NCBI GenBank assembly: GCA_035771175.1
Contig: CM069593.1
Coordinates: 14,626,408 to 14,690,407 of the forward strand
Source of the DNA: Paratinospora sagittata
Lineage: Eukaryota > Streptophyta > Magnoliopsida > Ranunculales > Menispermaceae
Reading direction: 5' to 3'
DNA: 64,000 nucleotides
A program made the translations under genes and the position numbers. Below the pieces are notes generated by a model, which was not told where the DNA came from, searched no databases, and saw only the letters and a program-made list of their open reading frames with translations. Below, piece after piece: positions 37,371 through 48,820 of this stretch. Numbering within the stretch: position 1 is the stretch's first letter; every line of letters starts with the position of its first letter.

Positions 37371-39650
37371 ATGAAGCAAGGGCTTCTACTATGGAATCCC
37401 TGCAGACCCTTTTGTTCTCCTTTCTCAATCACAACTCGCAGAGCCGCCCAGAACCAGAAAACTGTGATCTCTGCAACAATGGAGTCTGTGAAGGGCACGG
37501 GCTTGACGGCGAGAGAGAGAAGACAGTTGAGGAACGAAAGAAGAGAGAACAGAGCAACCAACTGGAGAGAGGAAGTGGAAGAGAGGCTTTTGAAGAAGCC
37601 CAAGAAGAGGTACGCTTCTTGGACGGAAGAGCTCAACCTGGACAACCTTGCTTTGTTGGGTCCACAATGGTGGGTTGTTCGGGTGTCTCGCGTTTCGGGT
37701 CAGGACTCAGCAGAACGGATGGCTCGGTCGCTCGCAAGAAACTTCCCCAATATTGAATTCCAGGTTATTTCTTAAAAATGAGTTCATTTTTTAAATGAAT
37801 TGTGGTAATGGCTGTTTTGCTGATGAGCTTGAAATAAGTGTTAATTCAACCAAGTCTTTTTTTTTTTTGGTTTTTCTGTTTATACTTTGTTGTTTTATTT
37901 CTACACTGCTGATAGCTACAGTTGGCTGGTCATTGGGATAACATTGGTTCTATCACGCAGTGGTAGCATATGAGATTTGAAGTTCTATGTGGGTAGGAAT
38001 GTACTTATTAAGACATGTTAGTTTCAGAAATTTCTGCTTTTGTGGTTTAGTGGGCTAACATTGGTTCTATCACGCAGTGGTAGCATTGTAGAGGCCCTTT
38101 TTTCCTTTCAAAATTTCGTTTGGTACCTCATTTGTGATACTATAGATTTAAGCATTATTTCATTCAATAGTTTCATATATTAAATCATACCTGCGGAAGC
38201 CATTAAGTTGTTTCTTCAATCGTTGATCAACACTCGCAAGACTTGTCCAGAATTTCTCTCTAAGCCTTTAATCTTTCAGTATAAGTGTTAATAAAAATAT
38301 ATTTTTATAGGCTAGAGAGAGAACCAATTTTATACTCCAACTATAAAAACTGAATACTTTAGAAGTGTTTTAATAAAGTAGGAAACTTCAATCCCTTAAA
38401 CTAAGGGACCGATATATTAGCAAAAATATGACACATTATGTCTCACAATAGAAAGTAGAAGCAGTTGTGGAGTAGATGATATTTCAATTGTAGCATAGAT
38501 GTTTGGTAATCGGTCCTTACTGCACCTTTTATTGTTTTATTTTAGGTATATTCTCCAGCTGTTCAGGTGAGAAGGAAGTTAAAGAATGGCACAATCTCAG
38601 TTAAACCAAAATCTCTTTTCCCAGGTTGTGTGTTTTTAAAGTGTGTTCTCAACAAGGAGTTACACGATTTCATCAGGGAATGTCATGGGGTGGGTGGCTT
38701 TGTTGGATCCAAAGTTGGAAATATGTAAGAAATCAACGTTCTGCCCTTTACATTGAATCATCACTTCTCAATGCAATATCAACAAATGCAAAGATTTAAA
38801 AAGAGTTTCCATTTTTATCAGCTTAAATCTCAAAGACGGCCTGATCAATTGTAGTTGATTGCACGTATTAGAGATCAAAGTTCCGAGTGAACTCTGTTTT
38901 GGTTCATCCAATCTTTATCATTTTTGTTTCATGAAAAGTCCTCTGAACAATTTACTTATAAAATATTCCCTAATGGATTCTTGCCAGAAACATGATACTC
39001 TTCTTTGCACATTCCCAGAAAACGACAAATCAACAGACCCAAGCCAATTGCCACTGAAGACGTTGAAGCAATTTTTTCTCAGGTAAAGGAAGAGCAAAAG
39101 AAAGTAGACCAAGCATTAAAAGAAGAGCGACAAACAGAACTGGTCATCAAGAATGGAGAGCTGGATATTGGTTCTTATCTACATTCTGGAGATGTTACGG
39201 ATTCTGTCACAGATCTTAAACCCCAAAGGAGAACGAGAAAAGGTCCAAAGTCAGTTTCAAGTGACCCATTAAAAGGAGAGGACGAGAAGCTCCCTACACC
39301 AGGTTCTAGTGTTCGAGTTATGTCTGGGCCTTTTGCAGAATTTGTGGGAAACCTTAAAAAGCTTGATCGCAGAACTGGAAGGGTATGCCAGCTCTTTCGC
39401 ATGTTGATACTTACGTAGTTTAATTGGTAAATACAAAAACATATCACTAGCATACTCCATCTTTGTCCTAATTTGTTCGTTTTGTTAATAAATTTCCTGT
39501 GAAGATATTCCATTTGTAATTGATTTATTTTATTTTTCAAAGTAATTTGAGAAAGATTTTCTTTTGCAGGCGACTGTAGGGTTTACGTTGTTTGGGAAAG
39601 AAAGCTTAGTTGATGTAGATGTCAATGAAATCAGTGCAGAGACAGCATGA
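37371..39650 (+). CDS. PTAC13: Plastid NusG-like protein pTAC13
   Basis: Exons 37371-37763, 38546-38724, 39019-39382 and 39570-39650 give 338 residues. The first 36 or so residues look like a plastid transit peptide. The NGN domain spans about 98-192 (GPQWWVVRVSRVSGQDSAER ... VSVKPKSLFPGCVFLKC-type ending, then GGFVGSKVGN). A charged linker follows (EAIFSQVKEEQKKVDQALKE), and a C-terminal KOW domain covers about 283-335 (PGSSVRVMSGPFAEFVGNLK ... GFTLFGKESLVDVDVNEI). This is the NusG/Spt5 architecture. The Arabidopsis homologue was found in the plastid transcriptionally active chromosome and is thought to act as an elongation or antitermination factor for plastid-encoded polymerase. I start at the ATG at 37371 because upstream in-frame codons have no ATG before a stop at 37341. 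Confidence 0.93.
37939..38086. repeat. Two identical 31-bp direct repeats in pTAC13 intron 1
   Basis: The string beginning TAACATTGGTTCTATCACGC and ending AGTGGTAGCAT occurs at 37939-37969 and 38056-38086 without a difference, 117 bp apart. The sequence between the copies is not otherwise repetitive. GCAGTGGTAGC resembles a tRNA A box, so a SINE head is possible, but there is no B box. Confidence 0.8.
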
Positions 39651-42222
39651 TGGATACTGGTTCCTGCTGGGAAATAATTGTATAGATGGTATGTTCATCA
39701 TCTCAGTAAATCTCAATTCATTTTCATCTTTTATGGATTACCCTTGGCATATGTAGTTTGCACTTAAGAATGGATTTAAAAAAGATTAAAAAAAGAGAAA
39801 AAGAAAAAAAGAGGAATAAGAAAAAGAAGAATAAACTCATAAAGGGCAACTATACTGCAAAATTAATCTGTGCTCTTTCACATCATGATTCAGTATACAC
39901 TCAGATCATAAATTGGAAAAAAAGAGAAGTGTTCCAGTTGCTTAGATTCTGATTTCTGAAGTTACAGATGTGTTTGTGGACCACAAAGCCCATGAAACTT
40001 TCCTAAACTACAAGCATTTATGTATGATTTTCATTGTACATGATGTGAATTAAATGCACCAGGCCAGCTTGTAGGATAACACTTGCATCTAGAGGCTCCA
40101 AATGCTTGATTCAAGACAAAATGGAGTGAATTTTCTAATTTTATTGTAGAAAGGTTTTAAAGAGTAAATCAAGATCGAATAACAAGCAAGCAGATGATAC
40201 TACCTACCTATGTGTCACTCAAGAGACATGATTTTCTTCAGCAGATGGTCTTAACATTGTCGGCCTGAGCCCTAATACACAAAGTTCAACAAGATCGTGT
40301 TCAATGTCTTAAGATGTCTGTAATAATGAGATCTTTCATGTTGCTCAACATAGCAATCGTCAATGGTAATGTCGGAGCCATCTTCACCGTTCTAATATAA
40401 AAAACGACAATAAATACTGAGGTTTTCTCAAACCAGTACTTAATGAGTTAATCCATTATCATTGTGAACCCATAGCTCCCTAAGTAGAGGAAACGGAAGA
40501 GGAGCTTTTTCTGTTCGTCCCCATATCTCTTGAGGAGCTTGCTAAGTGAAACAGAACTATGTGGAAATGAGAACCATATTCAATTCACGGTAAACTTAGA
40601 CAAGTTCATTATTATGCAATGCACCATACTAGGAACAGGTTAACTCCTCCAAGTTTTTCCTCCTGCCTTTTGGTCCAAGAATAATAAATGTATTTAGATA
40701 CATGTTGTTATGCCAACCTCATGACCTCATGTAGGTGGAAAAAGGCTTAGTTTTAGTTGGGTTGAGTTGAGATATATGTTGTTATTTGATCTGTAGGTCT
40801 TTTTTTATTTTTCTTCTATTTTTGTTTCCTCGATTTCTTTACTTACCATCTCTATCAATCTATGTATTAATTAGGACTCCTGTCAAACTAAACTAAACAA
40901 TTTTTTTCCCAACTATATGAGATTAATTACATTATTTCACTCCACAAAAGGTCAAATCTTTTTGTTATATTACTGATCATATGTCAGTTTCTTGCTTTGC
41001 TTCCTATATTGTCACTTGTTGATAGTTTACTACTCCTGCCCAATGCGTCCAATCTTTAAAATGTGACCTTTTGGGTTCCTTTTGTTTCGTTCCTCGGAAT
41101 TCTCTCTCTCTTTCTTTTTTTTGGTTTATTCTTATATAGTTTTTTTTTTTTTTTCCATTACTTCTTGGAATTCTCTTTATTGCTTGAGATTTATGTTTGG
41201 TGTTTTTTGCCCCAGTTCCAATGAGCACTTGGAGAATGCAATATTCCTCTGTAGGCTTCTGGCTTCACCAGATCTGGCACTGCAGGTCACTTGTAGAATC
41301 TGACTGCTGGAAGTCCCTTCATCTTCACGAGACCCTTGTTTGCTCAGAGAGTCAATATTACGTCCTGGGCGCCCTCTTTGGCCCTGTGACCGTGGCAGAT
41401 TGTGACTCGGGTTAAGGATGCATCATCCCTTTTGAAATGTTATAATTGAAAACTCTTAAATTACCTTAGTTAAATCATCACTTGGGGAAAACTAAAGGGA
41501 GACATCTCAGCAAGCATTATCATGTCTAGTTTTCCTGGCATTGGATATTAATTTTCATATTTATATGCCTAGAATCATATTTGATTGGAGAAATAAGAGT
41601 AACATCCTTTAGAATTTTGTAGCATTTGGGGTAGCTCATCTGTTTTCTTTTTCTTTTTTTAGAAGAAAGAACAACACAAATTTGGTCTAGGAGTTAAGTT
41701 TCATGGCAAATGCTACCTATACCGTGATGGCTGAGGGCCTCCGTACATAACGCTTGCAAAAGGGTTCTTTTTTTGTGAGTGACATTTTAAATACAACATT
41801 GCCTCTTAATATGTACAAACATCTTTAATACTTAAAAAAATTCTGCTGAAATGCATTACATGACAAGAAACCAATAACTTGAACATAATCCAAGAAAGGG
41901 CTCCCAGCTCTGAAGAACAATTGTAGGGATACCCTTAAAAGAACACCAAAACCACAAAATCTTACTTTAAACATTGGAGATCAAGAAACACTTAAAGAAG
42001 GGAAACTCAGTTCTTGAGAACTATGCTATTTCTTATTGCAGAACAGTCAGCCTCACAACTACAACGATAAAAAACTGCCATTCTCAAATGCCACAATATA
42101 GTCTTTTCTTGGTCTTTTTCTCTTTTTTCCTAGCATATACCAAGTATAACAAAGGAATGTAGGTGCTACAAGAACTAAACCGAGAGACAGACAATTCATA
42201 CCCTCAGTCAGTACATAGGGAA
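39651..42222. other. Intergenic spacer, convergent side of pTAC13 and the mS34-like gene
   Basis: Contains the 3' flanks of both genes and no recognisable coding region. The more GC-balanced block at 41190-41420 is open for about 70 codons in two frames without similarity. A short piece at about 40731-40790 (GTAGGTGGAAAAAGGCTTAG) resembles the extreme 3' end of plant RTE LINEs. Confidence 0.5.
40731..40790 (+). repeat. Possible RTE-type LINE 3' tail
   Basis: GGAAAAAGGCTTAGTTTTAG followed by TTGGGTTGAGTTGAG. Nearly the same string ends the clearer RTE remnant at 63270-63515, where it follows coding-like sequence. Too short to be certain. Confidence 0.35.
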
Positions 42223-45200
42223 TCAAGCTGCTTGAACCTCTGGGGTAGGTGTAGGGGTGCTTTCTATTGCTTTCTTTGAGTTTGGAATGTACCTCCAACA
42301 ACGCTTGTGAACACCACTTATTTTCTTAGGAGCATCAGGTGCTGGCATGCCTGCAATATAAATGAGCATTGGTTTCCTATCCTTGAATTAGAAGGTATGA
42401 TAAAAAATAAAAAAATAGAAGAAAAAAACCAAATAAGGAAAGATTTAAGATATCTTTGAAGGATGTGCAACTGCCACAGCATACATATCAAGTCACTACA
42501 ATAGCACCAGAATACGAGATTCAGGGTACAAGCATTATGGTATGATAAACATTTGCATGATTAGTCCCGAATCCTACAATGGTAGGAACAATGAAATCAT
42601 TGGTCACGAAGAAAATTGCACATCAGATGAACAATCATGGTGACAAGCAAATTGCTATATAATTTAGACCTTGTGCACAGTACAATGACTTCACCAAATT
42701 TCAGCATCCACTTTGAAACCAGTGTCGAATAGCATTGTCAATCATTATATGTCCCTCACATATGTTGACATTTGAGAGCAAGAGTCCTCTCCCTCATTTC
42801 AATTCTACAGAGTACAGACCACCCCGTGGGCCCCATCCATTTTTAAGAAAAAAAAAAAATTGTCACCAAACAAAAAAGCTCTCTCCTCGAGATGTTCTTC
42901 AAATTATTTGCAAAGATGCTCTTGAAATTTTTTTGGGATTGAAACCCTTTTACAGAGTTCAACACGCAAGGTTCCATCTCTCCAATGCTGCTGGTCAGAA
43001 TGCATAACAAAGGAAATAGAGATCTTAATTTAATTTAACAGCAGACTTCTTGGGTGAGTTGCATTTTCTTTCCTACCTCATTGTGAGGATCAAGAAGTAA
43101 CATTGCTAGAACCACTACATGGTTAGAAAAAGCTGGTGGCCGGTAGAACTTGAAGCAGTTAAGAAATGGGTAGTGATCCAACGGACAGGTGAGGAGGCAG
43201 GGTAAGGACGCTAAGTTTGCAGTCACTAATACTATATCAATGGTCCATAGACCAAATAGCTCATCAAAGTAAACGATGGGACAAAAGGATGTGTCTTTAG
43301 TGAACACGAACATTCAAGATTTTAAGTTCAAGCCACTTAATGAGCAGTAACTTCAGGTTAGCACTTTTAATGAGATGTAACAATTTACTTTATCAAACGC
43401 CATGAACCTAAAGGAAAGCACACATGTACAAAAATGAATTAGAAGGAACGAGATGGGCCATGGTTTTAAAAATTGTACAGCGTAATTGAGGCAGTTTGTG
43501 AGTAGACACATAAACTTCGCATTTAGAAACGTACACAAGGCATGTGTGATTAGGTAATAATAATTAAAATTGAATGATTGGGTTGGATTGGATTAGATTA
43601 ATATTGGATTGAAATTTAAAACAATCGGATTGGTTTATATCCCTAATTAAGTTTGGAATGTATGATATTGTCTAAAATCCATTTTATATTGGATGCTATG
43701 TTACCTGGACTCGGGTATAGGTGTCGGACACGGGTACATATTTAGAAGTCTGACTTGTTCATTTTCAAATTCTAGGATATGGGGACACGACTATATTATA
43801 TGTTGTTCTTTCGTTTTTTTCTTCTTCACTCATTTATTGTCCGTTTTGTTCTTCCATTTAAGTGAATTTCACCTATTAATCATTAGCTTGTTTCATGCTT
43901 TCTCTTCTTTCTATTGGAGAATATACATATTAATATTCTAAAATCTAGAGTGTCGGATACATATCCCATACCTATGTCGTATCATGAAGTGTCGGACGCA
44001 GGTATGTTGGGCTAAAGTAAGAGTCCAGGTGACATAGATTGGGTGAGATAAAGTAACTAATTTCTTTTATTGGTTTAGACCTGCTGCATGTCACTATCCT
44101 TTGACACCATAACAAATACTTCATGAATCCAGGCCACATGAGGAAATAAATATCATTAGGTTTCTTTTAAGCCTTGTTTTTCATGAAATGTCACCAACTG
44201 CCCACCCTAACATGTATTTGCCACAAACACTGCTAGTTTTAGGTAAAGCCACTAGACATGTTACTGAAACCCTATGACCAAATATGCATTCCCAAAAGCT
44301 ATTTCCCAAGGTTCGAAACTTCGATTTCACCCTAAACTTCGACCTTAAAAAATCAGAATTAATTCGAAGAAGTTTAATTCGACATGGAGAATTTTTGTAA
44401 AAATTCGCTAAATTATAGAAGTTTAGAGAATTTTCAAATATATGCTTAAATATCTAAATTTATAGTAGTATAAGCTAAAAACTAATATAAATAGACACTT
44501 TTAATACATAAAAATATCAATAAGCGACCTAACAAAATCAATCTTATTAAGTGAGTAGATGAATTTGAATTCTATCATGCTTAATTTATTAGTTCATTAT
44601 TTGAATGTGTTGTTTATTAATCTTGTTTCATAAGAGTTAACTAAAAGAAAATGACTTTAAGAAATCTTTTAAATTATATTTAAGTTTTTATCTTATTTCA
44701 ATTTTAATTAATTATTTATTTATTTATTTTGCTTCTTTTCTTCTTTTTTTGGTAAAGCATATCCCATAAACTACATAATTTGTTACCTTGTTAAATTATT
44801 TTTTAAAATTTATATTGCTATGATGTTGATGAAGTTGAAAATAATACATAATTATTGATTTTTTTTTGTTTTCTATTGATGAAGTGGCTTTTTTTACTTC
44901 TTTGTCCAATTTCATCGAATTTTATCGAATTTCATCGAATTTTTGCATTTTTTGATTGAAAAACTAAACTTTTGTCGAAGTTTATCGAATTTCGTCGAAG
45001 TTGTCGAAGTTTATCGAATTAGTTCGGCAAATTTTTGCATTTTTTATTTTACATCCACTTTACACTTCGATGGTTAAAAACCAAAAAAATTCGCCGAATT
45101 TTTAAACCATGCTATTTCCTTCTTATTACTAAAGTTTCTATCATTTACATATGAATCTTCGAGAGCTTTTCAATCTAAAGCCCTAAGTAACCACATAGCA

Positions 45201-45686
45201 TACAAAGAGTTCTACAATCAAATAATAGGAGTTCGCAACAAAAAAAAAAAAAACTTTAACCCTAAAAAGCAGAAAACAAACTCACCATCTTTATGAACTA
45301 GTCCCCATGCCTTTCCATGACAACCATCCTGCCCAATAAAAACAGTGGAATAAAAACCCTAGAAGAGTTACGAAGCAATCAATTAATGAAGCATTAACTG
45401 AAATAAAATGAGAAACAAAGCAGAAAACCTTGTAGAGATTGATCTTGGTAATCTGATATGAGACTCCAACCCAGTGACTCTTGGCCATTTGGTATCCAAT
45501 TCCCCAGTTTGGAAGATACCGAGCGACTTCAAAGAGGTTCTTCTTCTTCCTGCGTTTCGGTCTCTTCGACACAGTTGATGTTGCATTCGAAGAAGAAGGA
45601 GCCGCAGAAGCACTAAAGCTTCTAATGAAACTAAAGGAATTTCTAAAGAAACCAAGCGTTCTATCCATGGTAGCTCTATTCGCCAT
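42223..45686 (-). CDS. Mitochondrial ribosomal protein mS34-like
   Basis: Three exons on the minus strand (45686-45429, 45328-45286, 42350-42223) give 142 residues, or 136 if the second Met (MDRTLGFF) is used. The N-terminus is rich in Ser, Arg and hydrophobics, fitting a mitochondrial presequence. The core is basic (KRPKRRKKKNLFEVARYLPN), then WGIGYQMAKSHWVGVSYQIT, DGCHGKAWGLVHKDG and KKISGVHKRCWRYIPNSKK. I recognise this as the short plant protein annotated as 28S ribosomal protein S34, of the mitoribosome small subunit. The 2.9-kb second intron is unusually long for so small a gene and holds two transposon derivatives. The leader is probably spliced too (see the tandem duplication). Confidence 0.8.
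43696..44037. mobile_element. hAT-like MITE in mS34 intron 2
   Basis: The left end CTATGTTACCTGGACTC and the reverse complement of the right end, CTATGTCACCTGGACTC, differ at one base. Inner segments also mirror (GTGTCGGACACGGGTAC against GTGTCGGACGCAGGTA). Flanks ATTGGATG (43688-43695) and ATTGGGTG (44038-44045) form an 8-bp target duplication with one change, the hAT size. Length is 342 bp with no coding capacity. Confidence 0.75.
44307..45110. mobile_element. MULE-like non-autonomous element in mS34 intron 2
   Basis: Flanked by a perfect 9-bp repeat GCTATTTCC (44298-44306 and 45111-45119). Ends are imperfect inverted repeats: AAGGTTCGAAACTTCG at the left and, reverse-complemented, ATGGTTTAAAAATTCG at the right. 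Subterminal DNA is full of repeated TTCGAAT and ATCGAATTT words (44915-45080), a pattern of transposase-binding repeats. No reading frame. The 9-bp duplication points to the Mutator superfamily. Confidence 0.65.
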
Positions 45687-45859
45687 TTTGAGCTACAAGG
45701 CCAGAAGTGAGAATCGGAGCAAAAAGAAGAAAGAAAATCAAGAAAACGTTTTAGTGGCAGCTCTCGACTAAGATACTCGATTGGTGTTCAATCGCAACAT
45801 TTGACCTCTCACTAAACTTAAGTTAAGATTCCCATGACATTCTTCCTTCAAGCACCTCA

Positions 45860-46382
45860 CCTACCAATGCAAAACAAATGTTTTAAAAAAATGCAGTCTT
45901 CCAATTTGTAATAAGCAATTAAGCATACTAACATATTTGAAGGAAAATAAAAAAGGTAAAAAAAACTTAGTGCAATCGAGAAGAAATAATAAAAGCACAT
46001 ACAGGTTTAGATTCTTAAAAATTATTAAGAAAACACTGATCTAACTTCAGAATACCATTGATGAGCAAACAAGAAATGAAAATCATGGTCTCAAGCCTTT
46101 GTTTTTTTCAAAATAAACAAATAAATGAAATGAAACACTTTGATTGATAAAAGAAAAAGGCCACGTTAGTTAGAACAGAAAACCCACGAATCAAAACCCT
46201 CCGCCATTACACCAGAAGAAAAAATAAAACAGCAAATTATAAAAAAAAAAAAAAAACTCAAACGGCACAGTATTCAACAATTCAGGGTTTAGGGTTTAAC
46301 AACATGTGCTCTATTTATCTCTGACTCTAACAATATTTTAAAAAAAATGGAAAACAAAATCAGAGTTTTGGAGGTTCATACC
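45860..46382 (-). promoter_or_regulatory. Probable 5'-leader intron of the mS34-like gene, with telo box
   Basis: On the minus strand a donor-like CAAG|GTATGA at 46382/46381 and an acceptor-like TTGGTAG|GTGAGG at 45861/45860 bracket a 521-bp intron ending about 170 bp before the ATG. It contains TAAACCCTAAACCCT (46284-46298), a telo box commonly found near the start of plant ribosomal-protein genes. Splicing is inferred. Confidence 0.4.
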
Positions 46383-48820
46383 TTGCAATGAAAGATAGTT
46401 GTGTTCTAAGGAACACTCGAAGACTCGGACTCTTGAAATGCTGAAGCTAGATAGGGTTTTGGTTGTCACCAGTTATGAATGTGGGTTCTGCGACAGATTG
46501 AACACTAGAAATGGAGAAGAAGCGGCCGCCGGCGGAAGAAAGAAAGAGACGAGACTGTGTTCAGAGTAATAACATTTGAGAAAGGAGGAAGGGGTGGCCG
46601 GGTGGGGGTGTTAGGGTAATGTTTAGAATTTCGGAATCGCACAATTTCGCGAATCTGAAGAACCTGAAATCCCATGTGGGATTAGTTCCAACCTTGTTTC
46701 CAAACAAAACTTTAATATTAAAATTGTACTTGGGGATACTTTTGCCCACCTGGCCACCTCTTTTTATAAATTTATCCTGAAATCTAATTTCAGTACATTA
46801 TTTCAAATATTTTAGACGACCTTTTTTTTCCATTTGCTATGACCAGGGTGTCATCCCTTCAGTTTGAATCGATTTATACCTTAAATCGTAAACTGAATCC
46901 ACGAGCATCAGTTTGAGTTTTTGTAATCCAATCTCTTAAATTGAACTAAATCAAATCAAATCAAATTGATTCAATTTGGTTCGATTTGAATTAATCGATT
47001 TACATTTTTTAATCTTTATTATATATTTTTTAAAATTAAAATAAATACACATTGCAACTAATACAAAATAAAGGCGTTTACTTCCAACAAAACTTCATTA
47101 GACGAGCAATCCTCATATCTTCCTCCATCATCTTATAATTCCTCATGAAGAATTAATATTTACTTCATCTATATCCAATATCAGATTAATATTTTGATTG
47201 ACGTATATTCAATAATAAGAAGCTAACATATGAACCTATGATTCTATTTTTTGGCTTAAAAAAAAAAATTAAGATTCTAACGTATGAACCTATGTTAGCT
47301 TCTTATTCTAAAAAAAATTAGAAGCTAACATATAAACCTAACAGTACAGGCAAAATATGCAAAGCAAGCACAAAGACACAAGGGGTATTAGAAGCCACAT
47401 ACAGGTTTAGATTCTTAAAAATTATTAAGAAAACACTGATCTAACTTCAGAATACCATTGATGAGCAAACAAGAAATGATAATCAGGGTCTCAAGCCTTT
47501 GTTTTTTTCAAAATAAACAAATAAATGAAATGAAAAACTTTGATTGATAAAAGAAAAAGGCCACGTTAGTTAGAACAGAAACCCCACGAATCAAAACCCT
47601 CCGCCATTACACCAGAAGAAAAAATAAAACAGCAAATTATAAAAAATAAAAAAACTCAAACGGGACAGTATTCAACAATTCAGGGTTTAGGGTTTAACAA
47701 CATGTGCTCTATTTATCTCTGACTCTAACAATATTTAAAAAAAATGGAAAACAGAATCAGAGTTTTGGAGGTTCATACCTTGCAATGAAAGATAGTTGTG
47801 TTCTAAGGAACACTCGAAGACTCGGACTCTTGAAATGCTGAAGCTAGATAGGGTTTTGGTTGTCACCAGTTGTGAATGTGGGTTCTGCGACAGATTGAAC
47901 ACTAGAAATGGAGAAGAAGCGGTGGGTTCTGCGACAGATTGAACACTAGAAACGGAGAAGAAGCGGCTGCCGGCGGAAGGAAGAAAGAAAGAGACGAGAC
48001 TGTGTTCAGAGTAATAACATTTGAGAAAGGAGGAAGGGGTTTTAGGGTAATGTTTAGAATTTGGGAATCGCACAATTTCACGAATCTGAAGAACCTGAAA
48101 TCCCATTCGGGATTAATTCTAACCTTGTTTTCAAACAACCTTTTAATATTAAAATTGTACTCCGGATACTTTTGACCACCAGGCCACCTCTTTTTATAAA
48201 TTTATCTTGAAATCTAATTTTGGTACATTATTTCAAATATTTTAGACGACCTTTTTTTTTCATTTGCTATGACCAGGTGTCATCCCTTCAGTTTTAATCG
48301 ATTTATACCTAAAATTGTAAACTGAATCCACGGGCATCAGTTTGAGTTTTTGTAATCCAATCTCTTAAATTGAACTAAATCAAATCAAATCGAATTGATT
48401 CTATTTGGTTCGATTTGAATTAATCGATTTATATTTTTTAATCTTTATTATATATTTTTTAAAATTAAAATAAATTCACATTGCAACTAATACAAAATAT
48501 AAGCGTTTACTCCCAACAAAACTTTAATAGACGAGCAATCCTCATATCTTCCTCCATCATCTTATAATTTCTCATGAAGAATTAATATTTACTTCATCTA
48601 TATCCAATATCAGATTAATATTTTGATTAACGTATATTCAACAATAAGAAGCTAACATATGAACCTATGATTCTATTTTTTGGCTAAAAAAAAAATTAAG
48701 ATTATAACATATGAACCTATGTTAGTGTCTTATTCTGAAAAAATAAGAAGCTAACTTATAAACCTAACAGTATAGACAAAATATGCAAAGCAAGCACAAA
48801 GAAACAAGTGACATTAGAAG
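45996..48820. repeat. 1.4-kb tandem duplication upstream of the mS34-like gene
   Basis: 45996-47394 and 47396-48820 are direct copies with an offset of 1,400 bp at their start, about 95% identical by eye. Each carries the telo box, the donor-like leader exon (46382 upwards; 47779 upwards) and the AT-rich upstream DNA. The distal copy has an extra internal 44-bp repeat (GGTTCTGCGACAGATTGAAC at 47881 and 47925). Open frames within it on the minus strand (46561-46749; 47735-48138) are not conserved between copies and are not genes. Confidence 0.92.

Noticed and set aside
37951..37969. GCAGTGGTAGC considered as a tRNA gene
   Set aside because: No cloverleaf, no T-loop GGTTCGA motif and no anticodon arm nearby.
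47735..48138. Minus-strand open frames up to 123 codons in the distal copy of the tandem duplication
   Set aside because: The proximal copy does not keep the same frames, and the region is better explained as duplicated leader and promoter DNA.
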